DNA of 20,352 bases from CAIKZY01 sp044374195 (GTDB lineage Bacteria > Actinomycetota > Actinomycetes > S36-B12), in assembly GCA_044374195.1 (NCBI GenBank), contig JBILOY010000028.1, forward strand, positions 1 to 20,352, read 5' to 3'. Position 1 is the stretch's first letter, and every line of letters starts with the position of its first letter. This document shows, one piece after another, positions 7,900 to 15,340 of this stretch. The position numbers were made by a program, and so were the translations under genes. The notes under the pieces were generated by a model that saw only the letters and a program-made list of their open reading frames with translations, was not told the origin of the DNA and ran no database searches.

Positions 7900-8594
7900 C
7901 GCAGGATGTCTACTGCAGTCGCGGCATCGATGAGTCGACCCGTGTAGAACGGAATCTCCTCGCGCACATGACGACGAGCCTGTGAGCTGCGCAGTTGCCG
8001 CATCATGTCGACGATCTCATGCAGTTCAGGTGACTCGAGTGCGAGTACCCATTCGTAGTCGCCAAGTGCGAAGGCCGCGACGGTATTCGACTTGATCATC
8101 GTGTAGTCGCGTCCCATCATCCCGTGCTCGACGAGCATCGCGCGGCGCTCCTCTTCCGGAATGAGATACCAGTCGTAGGAGCGCACGAACGGGTACATGC
8201 AGACCCATTCGCATGGCTCGATGCCAGCCATGAATGCCGGTACGTGACCCTTATTGAACTCGGCCGGGCGGTGGATGCCCATGGTCGAGAATTCGAGCTC
8301 CATGCTGTCGGCCAGGCTGGTGAGTCGAATCTCGCGCACGGCGGCCTGAACCTGCTCTGCCGTGGGCGCGTGCAGCCAGATCATGAGATCGGCATCGGCA
8401 CGCATGGCCGAGACGTCGTAGAAGCCGCGGACGATGACGTCGTCCTTCTCGAGCTTTGCTACGACTGCCGCGAGTTCGGCTGCTGCGCCAGGTGGCGGCG
8501 CGATGCCGGTGCGGGCAAAGACAGCCCAGCACGTGTAGCGAATGGTCTCGTTGATCTCACGAGCGGACACCTTAGAGCGTTCATCTGTCGACAC
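7896..8594 (-). CDS. hemQ: coproheme decarboxylase (ChdC/HemQ, chlorite-dismutase family)
   Basis: ChdC oxidatively decarboxylates iron-coproporphyrin III to heme b using peroxide, the last step of the coproporphyrin-dependent pathway. The 232-residue protein aligns by spacing with the characterised Corynebacterium diphtheriae enzyme: distal base His117 (GHVPAF), catalytic Tyr134 (YPFVRS) and proximal ligand His157 (VEHGMMGR) each sit one residue before positions 118, 135 and 158 there. The N-terminal SAREINETIRYT is typical. The GTG at 8594 is the assumed start; a second GTG at 8570 would give MSAREINE directly and cannot be excluded because neither has a well-placed Shine-Dalgarno sequence. 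It follows hemY by 16 bases and overlaps hemH by four. Confidence 0.96.
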   Translation of the reverse strand: MSTDERSKVSAREINETIRYTCWAVFARTGIAPPPGAAAELAAVVAKLEKDDVIVRGFYDVSAMRADADLMIWLHAPTAEQVQAAVREIRLTSLADSMELEFSTMGIHRPAEFNKGHVPAFMAGIEPCEWVCMYPFVRSYDWYLIPEEERRAMLVEHGMMGRDYTMIKSNTVAAFALGDYEWVLALESPELHEIVDMMRQLRSSQARRHVREEIPFYTGRLIDAATAVDILR

Positions 8595-8610
8595 GCCCCC
8601 AGTCTTTCAC

Positions 8611-9972
8611 TTACTCGGCGTTGACGCCCAACTGGTCGCCGAGGGTGCGTGAATAGGCGATCGAGCCGGCAATGCCATTGCCACCGATGCCGGCGCCGAT
8701 GATGGCCAGGCCGTCCTGGGCCGCCACGGCCTCCTGCAGGGCCTGGACATTCTGACGGTGCCCAACGCGCTGGTGCACGAGGGAATCGGCCCACCGCGTG
8801 ACCTTGACGTCGGTCACCTTGGGCAGCTTCACGCCGAGAATGCGCTCGGCATCGCGACGCGCCTGCTCGGGCAGTTCGTCCAGGGACTCTTCGATCACGC
8901 CGTTGCGTCCATACGAGAGGCGAATGAGGTGGGTACCCGGCCCGAAGGATTCCTTGATCCAGTCCCACTTCGCGGATGCATGAGTGAGAGCCTTCGCCCG
9001 CACGGAGGTCTGATCGGGGTCGACGAGCACGCCTGAGCCGACCGGCGCCTTATCGAGCTTGGCACTGCTCACCACGAGTGAGACAACCGCGACGTCGCCG
9101 ACGCTGAATTTCTCGAGCGCCGCATTGATGCGATCTTGGCCACGAAGCACGCGACGCGCCGCTGGGGCAGAGAGAGCGAGTACGACATTGTCAGTGCGCA
9201 GAGAGACATCAGCGGTCTCGACGATCCAGCCAGTCTTCGACTTGCGTACCGCGGTGACGGTGCGGTTTGACTTCACGCTGACGCCATCGAGGCTTGCGAC
9301 GAGGGCATTGATCAAGGTCGACATGCCGCCGCGCAGGCCGTTGATCGCAGATCCGGGCGCGCCCGATGCAGAGCGAAAAGAGTCAGCGGCGCCGGCGAGG
9401 CTGCCGGTCTCACGGCTGCGTGCGATCAGGCCGGGGATGATCGCCTCGGCCTCGACGAGATCCGGATCCACGGCATGCACGCCGGCGACCACCGGAGTCA
9501 GAATGCGTCTCACGACCGCCTCGCCCATCCGCATTCGCACGAGTTCACCCAACGTGATCTCCGGATCGAGATCGGAGGGGAAGTCCCTCGCGTCGAGTTT
9601 CTGGGCGGTCTCGATCTCCTTGGCGCTGAGAATCTTCGCCAGAGCGGGATCGTTGAGATCACAGGGGATACCCATCAGGCTGCGCGGTAGCTCGGCAATG
9701 CCTGCCTCGGTCCACAGATGCGCGTCGCTGCGCGCAGGTGCGATGACCTGGTCGGTCAGGCCGAGCTCGGCAATCAGTTCAAGGGCCTCCGGGCGTGTGA
9801 TCGCGAAAGCTTCCGCGCCGATGTCAGTGGTGAATCCGCCCAGCTCTGCGGCGGCAATGGCGCCGCCGAACGTGCGCGCGGACTCGAAAAGGGTGACCTG
9901 CATTCCGCGGCGAGCAAGCTCGCGGGCGGCGAGGAGACCCGAGAGCCCGCCTCCGATGACGATGGCATTCAC
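8611..9972 (-). CDS. hemY: oxygen-dependent coproporphyrinogen III oxidase (HemY/CgoX)
   Basis: This FAD enzyme oxidises coproporphyrinogen III to coproporphyrin III; in bacteria with ChdC the former 'protoporphyrinogen oxidase' HemY has this role. With the GTG at 9972 it has 453 residues. The N terminus NAIVIGGGLSGLLAARELA is the FAD-binding Rossmann loop, followed by LFESARTFGG and GAEAF, and the C-terminal FAD-closing segment is AIIGAGIGGNGIAGSI. The frame is open upstream to 10119, but that extension is Arg-rich, lies in hemE antisense-like composition, and would displace the dinucleotide loop. GTGA links its start to the hemE stop, so the two genes are translationally coupled. Confidence 0.93.
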   Translation of the reverse strand: MNAIVIGGGLSGLLAARELARRGMQVTLFESARTFGGAIAAAELGGFTTDIGAEAFAITRPEALELIAELGLTDQVIAPARSDAHLWTEAGIAELPRSLMGIPCDLNDPALAKILSAKEIETAQKLDARDFPSDLDPEITLGELVRMRMGEAVVRRILTPVVAGVHAVDPDLVEAEAIIPGLIARSRETGSLAGAADSFRSASGAPGSAINGLRGGMSTLINALVASLDGVSVKSNRTVTAVRKSKTGWIVETADVSLRTDNVVLALSAPAARRVLRGQDRINAALEKFSVGDVAVVSLVVSSAKLDKAPVGSGVLVDPDQTSVRAKALTHASAKWDWIKESFGPGTHLIRLSYGRNGVIEESLDELPEQARRDAERILGVKLPKVTDVKVTRWADSLVHQRVGHRQNVQALQEAVAAQDGLAIIGAGIGGNGIAGSIAYSRTLGDQLGVNAE

Positions 9973-11039
9973 GATGTGCTGTGCACCAATTCCACTATCC
10001 GGGTGAGGACATCCGGGTCGGTCTCGGGCGGGACTCCGTGTCCGAGATTGACGACGTGACTCGGTGCGGCTTTGCCGCGCTCGATGACGTCGAGAACATG
10101 CGCCGACAGGATCGACCAAGGTGCATCGAGCAAATCGGGATCAATATTTCCCTGCAGTGGCGTCGCGCCACCCAGAAGTGTGTTGGCCAGATCGAGGGGC
10201 GTGTGCTGATCGACGCCCATCACGGTCGCGCCCGCATCGCGCATGGCGACGAGAAGATTCTGCGTGCGCGTGCCGAAGTGCACGCGCGGAACCGGCAGAT
10301 CGCTGACCTGGTCGAGAACCGCAGCCGAGTACGGTCGCGCGTAGGCGACGTACTCATCGGGGGTAAGTGCACCGGCCCAGGAGTCGAAGAGCTGCACCGC
10401 ACTCGCGCCGGCCATCACCTGGCCGCGCAGGAAGGTGCCGGTAGTGCGAGCAACCCAGGACAGCAGGTCGTTCCACAGGTCGGGATCCTCACGCATCATT
10501 GCCTTCGTGTAGGCGTACTCGCGTGATGGTCGTCCCTCGATCAGGTAGGACGCAAGAGTGAAGGGAGCGCCGCAGAATCCGATGAGAGGAGTCGCGCCCA
10601 GTTCATCGGTGACGATTCCGATGGCCTCAGCGATCGGAGCGAGGGAGGCCTCATCGAGTTCGGGAAGGGCAGCGAGTTCGGCGCGACTGCGGACTGGAGT
10701 TCCCATCACCGGGCCGACTCCGGCAGCGATCTCGACGTCGACCCCGGCGAGCTTGAGGGGAACCACGATGTCACTGAAGAAGATGGCGGCATCGACCTTG
10801 TGGCGGCGCACCGGCTGCAGGGTGATCTCTGCCGCCATGTCGGGCCGCAGGCACGAATCCAGCATCGCGACGCCCTCGCGAAGGGCGCGGTACTCCGGCA
10901 GCGAGCGCCCAGCCTGGCGCATCATCCAGATCGGGCGGGTGGCAGGCCGCTCTCCTCGGTAAGCCCGAATGAGCGCAGAATCGGCCGTTCCGCGCGCGCT
11001 CAGCGGGTGCTGAGCGGGCAGGAGGGTGGCCTGGGTCAT
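9969..11039 (-). CDS. hemE: uroporphyrinogen decarboxylase
   Basis: HemE removes four carboxyl groups from uroporphyrinogen III to give coproporphyrinogen III and commits the branch-point intermediate to heme rather than siroheme. The 356-residue protein has the N-terminal signature RPIWMMRQAGRSLPEYR with substrate-binding Arg41 and Arg45, the catalytic Asp90 in AAIFFSDIVVPL, and the conserved GFCGAPFTLASYLIEG segment near 164-179. It is the first gene of the six-gene minus-strand heme operon. The ATG at 11039 is six bases after a TAGGTT -10-like element and lacks a strong Shine-Dalgarno sequence, so the mRNA may be leaderless. It is divergent from hemA across 54 bp. Confidence 0.96.
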   Translation of the reverse strand: MTQATLLPAQHPLSARGTADSALIRAYRGERPATRPIWMMRQAGRSLPEYRALREGVAMLDSCLRPDMAAEITLQPVRRHKVDAAIFFSDIVVPLKLAGVDVEIAAGVGPVMGTPVRSRAELAALPELDEASLAPIAEAIGIVTDELGATPLIGFCGAPFTLASYLIEGRPSREYAYTKAMMREDPDLWNDLLSWVARTTGTFLRGQVMAGASAVQLFDSWAGALTPDEYVAYARPYSAAVLDQVSDLPVPRVHFGTRTQNLLVAMRDAGATVMGVDQHTPLDLANTLLGGATPLQGNIDPDLLDAPWSILSAHVLDVIERGKAAPSHVVNLGHGVPPETDPDVLTRIVELVHSTS

Positions 11040-11045
11040 ATAGAC

Positions 11046-11051
11046 AACCTA
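11046..11051 (-). promoter_or_regulatory. candidate -10 element of the hemE operon promoter (leaderless)
   Basis: TAGGTT on the minus strand is followed by six bases (GTCTAT) and the hemE ATG. The spacing places the expected transcription start at the A of the start codon. No good -35 hexamer is seen. Inferred from pattern and position. Confidence 0.35.
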
Positions 11052-11080
11052 CCGAACATTCGTCGATGCCCTCGCGGGCG

Positions 11081-11086
11081 TACGAT
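11081..11086 (+). promoter_or_regulatory. candidate -10 element of the hemA operon promoter (leaderless)
   Basis: TACGAT is followed by seven bases (TCTCCTC) and the hemA ATG at 11094, again placing the predicted start of transcription at or beside the start codon. There is no Shine-Dalgarno sequence between them. The -35 region is weak (TTCGTC at 11059-11064, 16 bases upstream). Confidence 0.38.
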
Positions 11087-11093
11087 TCTCCTC

Positions 11094-12341
11094 ATGGTCC
11101 TGGTGCTCGTCGGTGCAAGCCATCACGACGCATCCCTGGAGGAGATCGAGCGGCTCAGCCACGCGGGCGATGCCCTCGCCTCGGCCCTGACCGATCACGA
11201 GGGGGTCAATGGCGCCCTGGTGCTCTCGACCTGCAATCGCTTCGAGGTCTATCTCGATCTCGATCGTTTTCACGAGGCCATTGATGTCACCACGCGCGAG
11301 ATCGCTCGGCACGCCGGGGTCGAGCACGCCGAGGTCGTGGAGTGTATGCGCGTGTCCATGGGTACGTCAGTGGCTCAGCACTTGTTCTCCGTTGCCTCGG
11401 GCCTGGAGTCGATGGTGGTCGGTGAGGATGAGGTCGCCGGCCAGGTGAAAGCAGCCCTCGCCGCCGCTCAGGTGGCTGCGACCACAAGCCCGACCCTCGA
11501 GCGCATGATGCAGCGCGCACTCGCGACATCGAAGGCCGTCACGAACATGACCGGCCTCGGAGCCGCAGGCCGCTCAATCGTGACCGTCGGACTCGATGTC
11601 GCAGAGGAGCGTCACGGTGTTCTCGCCGGTCGCTCGGCACTAGTTCTCGGTACCGGCTCCTATGCGCGTGTCGTGACTGCGGCGTTAGCTAAGCGTGGTG
11701 TTGAGGAGATCTACGTGTACTCCTCCTCCGGGCGGGCGACCAAGTTCGCGTCGTCTCACGACATCACGGCGATCACCGACGAACAGCTCGGTGAGGCGAT
11801 CGCAAAAGTCGATCTGGTCGCGGCCTGCAGCGGGGCGCCCCATCACATCATCGATTCAGCCCTGATCGATGCGCGAGGTGCCGCTGACTCTGTCCTCCCT
11901 GTCATCGACCTAGCGCTCTCTCCTGACGTGGCCCCCGATGTGCGCCTCCGCGCTGACGTTGATGTCATCGACCTCGAGGTCATCCGCGTCTTCGCGCCTC
12001 GTGAACATTCGTCGGCGGTGCTGGAGGCCCAGGAAATCGTTCGCGGTGCAGTCGAGTGCTTCGAGCGCGCCGAGACCGGGCGTGCGGCTGACCCGGCGGT
12101 TGTCGCCATGCGTGCCTACGTCAGCAGCATCATCAACGAGGAGATCGAGCGCACGCGTGGTCGTCTGGGTGATGACACCGCCGACGAAGTCGCACGATCC
12201 CTTCACCGAGTATCGAATGCACTTCTGCATACCCCGTCAGTTCGTGCCCAAGAGCTCGCACGGACCGGCGACATCGATGACTATCGCCGCGCGATGCACA
12301 CGTTGTTCGGCATCGACTTCGACACCACGGCCGCGAAGTAG
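11094..12341 (+). CDS. hemA: glutamyl-tRNA reductase
   Basis: HemA reduces glutamyl-tRNA(Glu) with NADPH to glutamate-1-semialdehyde, the first and usually rate-setting step of tetrapyrrole synthesis. The 415-residue protein starts MVLVLVGASHHDASLEEIERL and holds the nucleophile Cys47 in LVLSTCNRFEVY. GLESMVVGEDEVAGQVK (about 103-119) is the conserved helix before the NADPH domain, whose Rossmann loop is LVLGTGSYARV near 184-194; a C-terminal dimerisation helix bundle follows. The frame is open upstream to 10800, but that extension lies wholly over hemE and is discarded. hemC begins seven bases after the stop. Divergence from hemE suggests that the two heme operons share one control region. 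Confidence 0.97.
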   Translation: MVLVLVGASHHDASLEEIERLSHAGDALASALTDHEGVNGALVLSTCNRFEVYLDLDRFHEAIDVTTREIARHAGVEHAEVVECMRVSMGTSVAQHLFSVASGLESMVVGEDEVAGQVKAALAAAQVAATTSPTLERMMQRALATSKAVTNMTGLGAAGRSIVTVGLDVAEERHGVLAGRSALVLGTGSYARVVTAALAKRGVEEIYVYSSSGRATKFASSHDITAITDEQLGEAIAKVDLVAACSGAPHHIIDSALIDARGAADSVLPVIDLALSPDVAPDVRLRADVDVIDLEVIRVFAPREHSSAVLEAQEIVRGAVECFERAETGRAADPAVVAMRAYVSSIINEEIERTRGRLGDDTADEVARSLHRVSNALLHTPSVRAQELARTGDIDDYRRAMHTLFGIDFDTTAAK

Positions 12342-12348
12342 CGCACCG

Positions 12349-13263
12349 ATGCGCCTGGGCACTCGCGCGAGCTTGCTGGCGCGCACTCAGTCAGCAACGG
12401 TCGGAGATGCCTGGGCTAAGGCCACGGGCGGCGAGTGGCAGGAAATCCTTATCACCACGGCCGGTGACGACACCAGTGTTCCGCTGAGCCAGCCCGGTCA
12501 GCCCGGGGTATTCGTGTCAGCCTTGCGCGCGGCGCTTCTGGCGGGTGAGGTTGATGTCATCGTCCACTCCTACAAGGATCTCCCGAGTGCACCGGCCATC
12601 GGTATTCATCTTGCTGCAGTTCCCGAACGCGAGGACGCGCGTGATGCCCTCGTGTCGAAGGGCAACCTGAAGCTCGACCAGCTTCCTGAGGGTGCCGTGC
12701 TCGGCACGAGTTCACCGCGACGAGCGCAGCGCATGCTCGCCCTGCGGCCTGATCTGCGTATCGAGCCCATTCGCGGCAACGTCGATACTCGAATTCGCAA
12801 GGTGCGCGAGGGTCAGTACGACGCGACCATCTTGGCCATTGCCGGAATGAAGCGCATCGGTCGTGAGAAGGAAGCTGCACAGATCCTCACCGTCGATCAA
12901 CTGGTTCCCGCCCCGGCACAAGGAGCCCTCGCGATCGAATGCCGCCAAGGGGATCGTGATCTCATGGACCAGCTCAAGGCACTCAACCACAAGCAATCGA
13001 TGCTGCGGTCAGCGGCGGAGCGCGCTGTTCTCATCGGTGTCGAAGCTGAGTGCACGACGGCCGTGGGCGCCTACGCGGAGATCGACAAGAAGGGCGAACT
13101 GACCCTCGTCGCCGAGCTCGCCGATCACCGCGGTGTTGAGTACGAACGACTGAGCGTCAGTGGCATGGTCAAGGACAAAGCCGATGCGCACGCACTCGGT
13201 CTCGTTGCCGCAGCAGCCCTGATGGGGCGCTCTTCTGCCGACTTGAATGCCGAGCTGTCGTGA
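12349..13263 (+). CDS. hemC: porphobilinogen deaminase (hydroxymethylbilane synthase)
   Basis: HemC polymerises four porphobilinogens to hydroxymethylbilane. From the ATG at 12349 the protein has 304 residues, the normal length; MRLGTRASLLARTQS is the classic N terminus. Catalytic Asp77 lies in VHSYKDLPS, the substrate-binding arginine region is GTSSPRRAQRM (119-129) with RGNVDTRIRKV (142-152), and Cys235 in EAECTTAVGAYA attaches the dipyrromethane cofactor. The open frame extends upstream over the end of hemA, but only this ATG gives a family-like beginning. The stop TGA overlaps the hemD GTG start (GTGA), so HemC and HemD are translationally coupled, which suits the instability of their shared intermediate. 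Confidence 0.97.
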   Translation: MRLGTRASLLARTQSATVGDAWAKATGGEWQEILITTAGDDTSVPLSQPGQPGVFVSALRAALLAGEVDVIVHSYKDLPSAPAIGIHLAAVPEREDARDALVSKGNLKLDQLPEGAVLGTSSPRRAQRMLALRPDLRIEPIRGNVDTRIRKVREGQYDATILAIAGMKRIGREKEAAQILTVDQLVPAPAQGALAIECRQGDRDLMDQLKALNHKQSMLRSAAERAVLIGVEAECTTAVGAYAEIDKKGELTLVAELADHRGVEYERLSVSGMVKDKADAHALGLVAAAALMGRSSADLNAELS

Positions 13264-14018
13264 CCTTCCCCGTTCTGCTCATCCGCTCGGAGGGCAATGA
13301 CACCGACGCAGAGAGCCTCACTGCTCTCGGCCTCGACTCCATCGATGATCCATACGTGCGCATTGCCCCGGTAGGCGACTCGACGATGGCCCACATGCTC
13401 ATCGAGCAATTGCGTGAGCGTGCCGATGAGCAGACCTGGTTCATCACGACCTCGCCGATGACGATTCCGGCCTTGATCGAACTCGTGGGTGAGCAGGTAC
13501 TGCGCGAAGCGATCTCTGCGGCAGTGTCGCGTGGCGTTCATGCCGCAGCGACAGGTGATCGCACCGCTCGAACCCTTCGCGAGCTCGGCTTCCCTCAGGT
13601 GATGGTGCCGATGGTCTCCTCGGCGAAAGCTCTCGTGGAAGAACTCGCTGACCTTCCGCCGGCCCGTGCCATGTTCCCGTGCGGGAACCTGGCCCTCGAC
13701 ACCTTGCCCGACGGTCTTCGACAGCTCGGCTGGCATCTGGCGCAGGTTGTCGTGTACGAGACCTCCACGGTTGCTCAGGAGCCAATGAGCGTCGAGCTCA
13801 TTCGTCGAAGTGAGCTGTCGGCAATCGTGCTGCGTTCGCCAAGTGCGGCACGTGCGCTCGTTCACTTCGTTGCTGTGCCCGCCGATATCCCGGTGATCTG
13901 TGCGGGGAGTACTACCGCAGATGCGGCACGTGAGCTCGGTATTGAGGTGGCGGCCGTCGCCACATCCCCCGGTGCGCCCGATGTTGCCGAGGCGGTCGCG
14001 AAGGTGCTCAGCGCGTAG
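13260..14018 (+). CDS. hemD: uroporphyrinogen-III synthase
   Basis: HemD closes and inverts ring D of hydroxymethylbilane to form uroporphyrinogen III, the branch point between heme and siroheme. The 252-residue protein has the weakly conserved two-domain character of the family: an N-terminal VLLIRSEG strand, a TSPMTIPALIE helix start near 62-72, and the C-terminal RSPSAARALVHF, VICAGSTTADAARELG and final VAEAVAKVL. Identification rests on these and on its place after hemC. Residues 198-252 recur in a diverged, internally deleted form at 15341-15442, and the bases beyond the stop match the cbiX 3' end, so the 3' part of this gene lies in a duplicated junction. The gene itself looks intact. 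Confidence 0.92.
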   Translation: MTFPVLLIRSEGNDTDAESLTALGLDSIDDPYVRIAPVGDSTMAHMLIEQLRERADEQTWFITTSPMTIPALIELVGEQVLREAISAAVSRGVHAAATGDRTARTLRELGFPQVMVPMVSSAKALVEELADLPPARAMFPCGNLALDTLPDGLRQLGWHLAQVVVYETSTVAQEPMSVELIRRSELSAIVLRSPSAARALVHFVAVPADIPVICAGSTTADAARELGIEVAAVATSPGAPDVAEAVAKVLSA

Positions 14019-14083
14019 CGAGCACTCGATCGGCGATGATCTCCGCGAGGAGCGGCTCATCGTCCAACACTGAAGTGATCGCT
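13851..14083 (+). repeat. duplicated hemD/cbiX junction, copy 1
   Basis: This copy holds the intact hemD 3' end (from codon 198) followed by a truncated cbiX 3' end on the other strand. It matches 15341-15507. By hand count the first 78 bases are about 76% identical with mostly silent differences, copy 2 then lacks 66 bases, and the last 77 bases (14007-14083 against 15431-15507) are about 91% identical. Homology stops abruptly in GCT|ACAGCC, at the stop codon of the SsuD-like gene. Confidence 0.88.
14008..14082 (-). pseudogene. cbiX 3'-terminal remnant (24 codons plus stop)
   Basis: The minus strand reads AITSVLDDEPLLAEII... to the stop and equals the last 24 residues of CbiX encoded at 15432-16106 except for one Gly-to-Asp change. 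The rest of cbiX is absent here: the upstream bases are the 3' end of the SsuD-like gene, whose TAG shares the junction. As in the intact copy, its TGA lies 11 bases inside the hemD end, on the opposite strand. It has no start codon and cannot be a gene by itself. Confidence 0.88.
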
Positions 14084-15239
14084 ACAGCCTTGCGCCGTTC
14101 CCCAGAGGCGTCGCGGGCGTTTCGCTTGGCACGCGGCCGTAGACGTGCGGCAAGGAGCAAGTCTCCAAGTGCGGTAGCACCTTGGTGCCGAAATGATCTG
14201 CTTCATCGAGGTGTGGGTAGCCGGAGAAGATGAATGCCCTGATTCCCATCTTCTGGTAGCCCTCGATCTTGGAAAGAACCTGGTCTACCGAACCGACGAG
14301 AGCAGCGCCGCAGCCCGGGCGGGCTCGCCCGATTCCCGTCCACATGTGGGGTTCGACATAGCCGAACTGGTCGGCAAGTTCGCGGGCTCTCGACTGGTGA
14401 GCGTTGCCCAGGCTGACACCATCTTGGGTGCGTTGGCGGATCAGACGGCCGTATTCGTCATCGAGCTTGCTGACGAGATGCTCAGCGTAATCCTTGGCCT
14501 CTGCCTCAGTGTCTCGGACGATCACGTGCACTCGCAGGCCGTAGTCGAGTGTGCGCCCATGAGCATGGGCATGGGCGTTCACGTCCCGCATGCGCTGGGC
14601 GAGGATCTCTTCCGGCTCAGGCCACATCAGGTAGACGTCGCACTGCTTTCCGCAGAGCTCAAGTGCATCCGGTGAGTAGCCACCAAAGTAAAGCAGGGGG
14701 CCTCCGTTGGTCTGATACGGCTTGGCGGGTTCGGTGGAGAGCCCTGTGAAGTTGTAGATCTCGCCTGTGAAGTCAATCGTGTCTCGCGTCCAGGCCTGGC
14801 GTAGGATCTCGACTACTTCGTGACTGCGCTTGTAGCGGAAGGCGGAGGGGGCCTCTTCGCCGGGGAAATCCGAGCTGATGACATTGAGGGTCAGTCGCCC
14901 CTTCAGCATGTGGTCGAGAGAGGCAATCGTGCGTGCAAGCATGATCGGATGCAGCTCGCCGCATCGCACGGCAGCAAGGAAGTTGATCCGCTCGGTGAGC
15001 GGCGCGCAGGCCGCAACGAAGGTCAGGGTGTCTTGCCCCACGTCATAGGAGGAGGGGCACAGGATGTTGCGAAAACCGTATGACTCCGCGCGCTTGACAA
15101 TCCTTGAGCCGTTCTCCCAGCTCGACCGAAGCTCGTCATCAGGCACCCCGAGGTACGCGTAGTCACAGGAGCAAATGGGCGCATACCAGGAGACTTCGGC
15201 GGCTTCCAGGCCAGACGACGTGATGGGAACGATGGTCAT
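14082..15239 (-). CDS. SsuD-like FMNH2-dependent monooxygenase (LLM class flavin-dependent oxidoreductase)
   Basis: The 385-residue protein belongs to the bacterial-luciferase-like family and is closest in motif layout to alkanesulfonate monooxygenase SsuD, which releases sulfite from alkanesulfonates with reduced FMN and O2. SsuD residues Arg226, His228, Arg297 and Tyr331 correspond, all at a +10 offset, to Arg236 and His238 (LRVHVIVRDT), Arg307 (GIGRARPG) and Tyr341 (FSGYPHLDEA). SsuD Cys54 is not kept; the segment reads CPSSYDVGQD. The ATG at 15239 is preferred over 15254 because AAGGA lies seven bases before it. It follows cbiX on the same strand, after hemD debris and a long hairpin, in the sulfite-reductase operon direction. 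No flavin reductase gene or sulfonate transporter is nearby. The true substrate is unproven, and other organosulfur compounds are possible. Confidence 0.85.
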   Translation of the reverse strand: MTIVPITSSGLEAAEVSWYAPICSCDYAYLGVPDDELRSSWENGSRIVKRAESYGFRNILCPSSYDVGQDTLTFVAACAPLTERINFLAAVRCGELHPIMLARTIASLDHMLKGRLTLNVISSDFPGEEAPSAFRYKRSHEVVEILRQAWTRDTIDFTGEIYNFTGLSTEPAKPYQTNGGPLLYFGGYSPDALELCGKQCDVYLMWPEPEEILAQRMRDVNAHAHAHGRTLDYGLRVHVIVRDTEAEAKDYAEHLVSKLDDEYGRLIRQRTQDGVSLGNAHQSRARELADQFGYVEPHMWTGIGRARPGCGAALVGSVDQVLSKIEGYQKMGIRAFIFSGYPHLDEADHFGTKVLPHLETCSLPHVYGRVPSETPATPLGNGARL

Positions 15240-15276
15240 CTGTTGATCCTTCATCGGGAGAAGGGCACGCGCATGA

Positions 15277-15304
15277 AATCTAACAGGTTCACGTGCCCTG
15301 TGGA
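15277..15304 (-). promoter_or_regulatory. weak candidate promoter of the SsuD-like gene
   Basis: On the minus strand TCCACA (15304-15299), a 16-base spacer and TAGATT (15282-15277) resemble -35 and -10 hexamers, giving a leader of about 30 bases to the ATG at 15239. The -35 lies inside one arm of the long inverted repeat. The match is modest. Confidence 0.22.
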
Positions 15305-15338
15305 AGCCTCCACGAGCCTCGTGGAGGCGTCCACAGGG
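15296..15338. repeat. 43-bp near-perfect inverted repeat (21-bp arms, one-base centre)
   Basis: The arms 15296-15316 and 15318-15338 pair at 20 of 21 positions (one A/G mismatch at 15305/15329) around C15317, with CCTCCACGAG and CTCGTGGAGG as the inner ends. It lies between cbiX and the SsuD-like gene and touches the hemD remnant that starts at 15341. In the minus direction no T run follows, so it would be a non-canonical terminator, a leader hairpin, or a recombination or protein-binding site. Confidence 0.9.
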
Positions 15339-15340
15339 GT

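Noticed and set aside
9059..10006. Long plus-strand open frame opposite hemY
   Set aside because: It is a low-complexity Ser/Arg/Ala shadow of hemY with no recognisable domain.
9973..10119. N-terminal extension of hemY into hemE
   Set aside because: It is Arg-rich and not family-like; the GTG at 9972 puts the FAD-binding loop at the N terminus and overlaps the hemE stop as GTGA.
11053..11064. CGAACATTCG as a LexA-type SOS box between hemE and hemA
   Set aside because: The actinobacterial site needs CGAAC-N4-GTTCG; here the half-sites are too close and incomplete.
10800..11093. N-terminal extension of the hemA reading frame over hemE
   Set aside because: It lies wholly antisense to hemE, and the ATG at 11094 gives the conserved HemA beginning with Cys47 at the expected distance.
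13125..14060. Long minus-strand open frame opposite hemC and hemD
   Set aside because: Its composition (many Arg, His, Cys) is that of an antisense shadow; the plus-strand genes have full family signatures.
14082..15340. Insertion sequence or transposon as the carrier of the SsuD-like gene
   Set aside because: There is no transposase and no short target-site duplication; the flanking repeats are diverged gene ends, which fits homologous recombination better.
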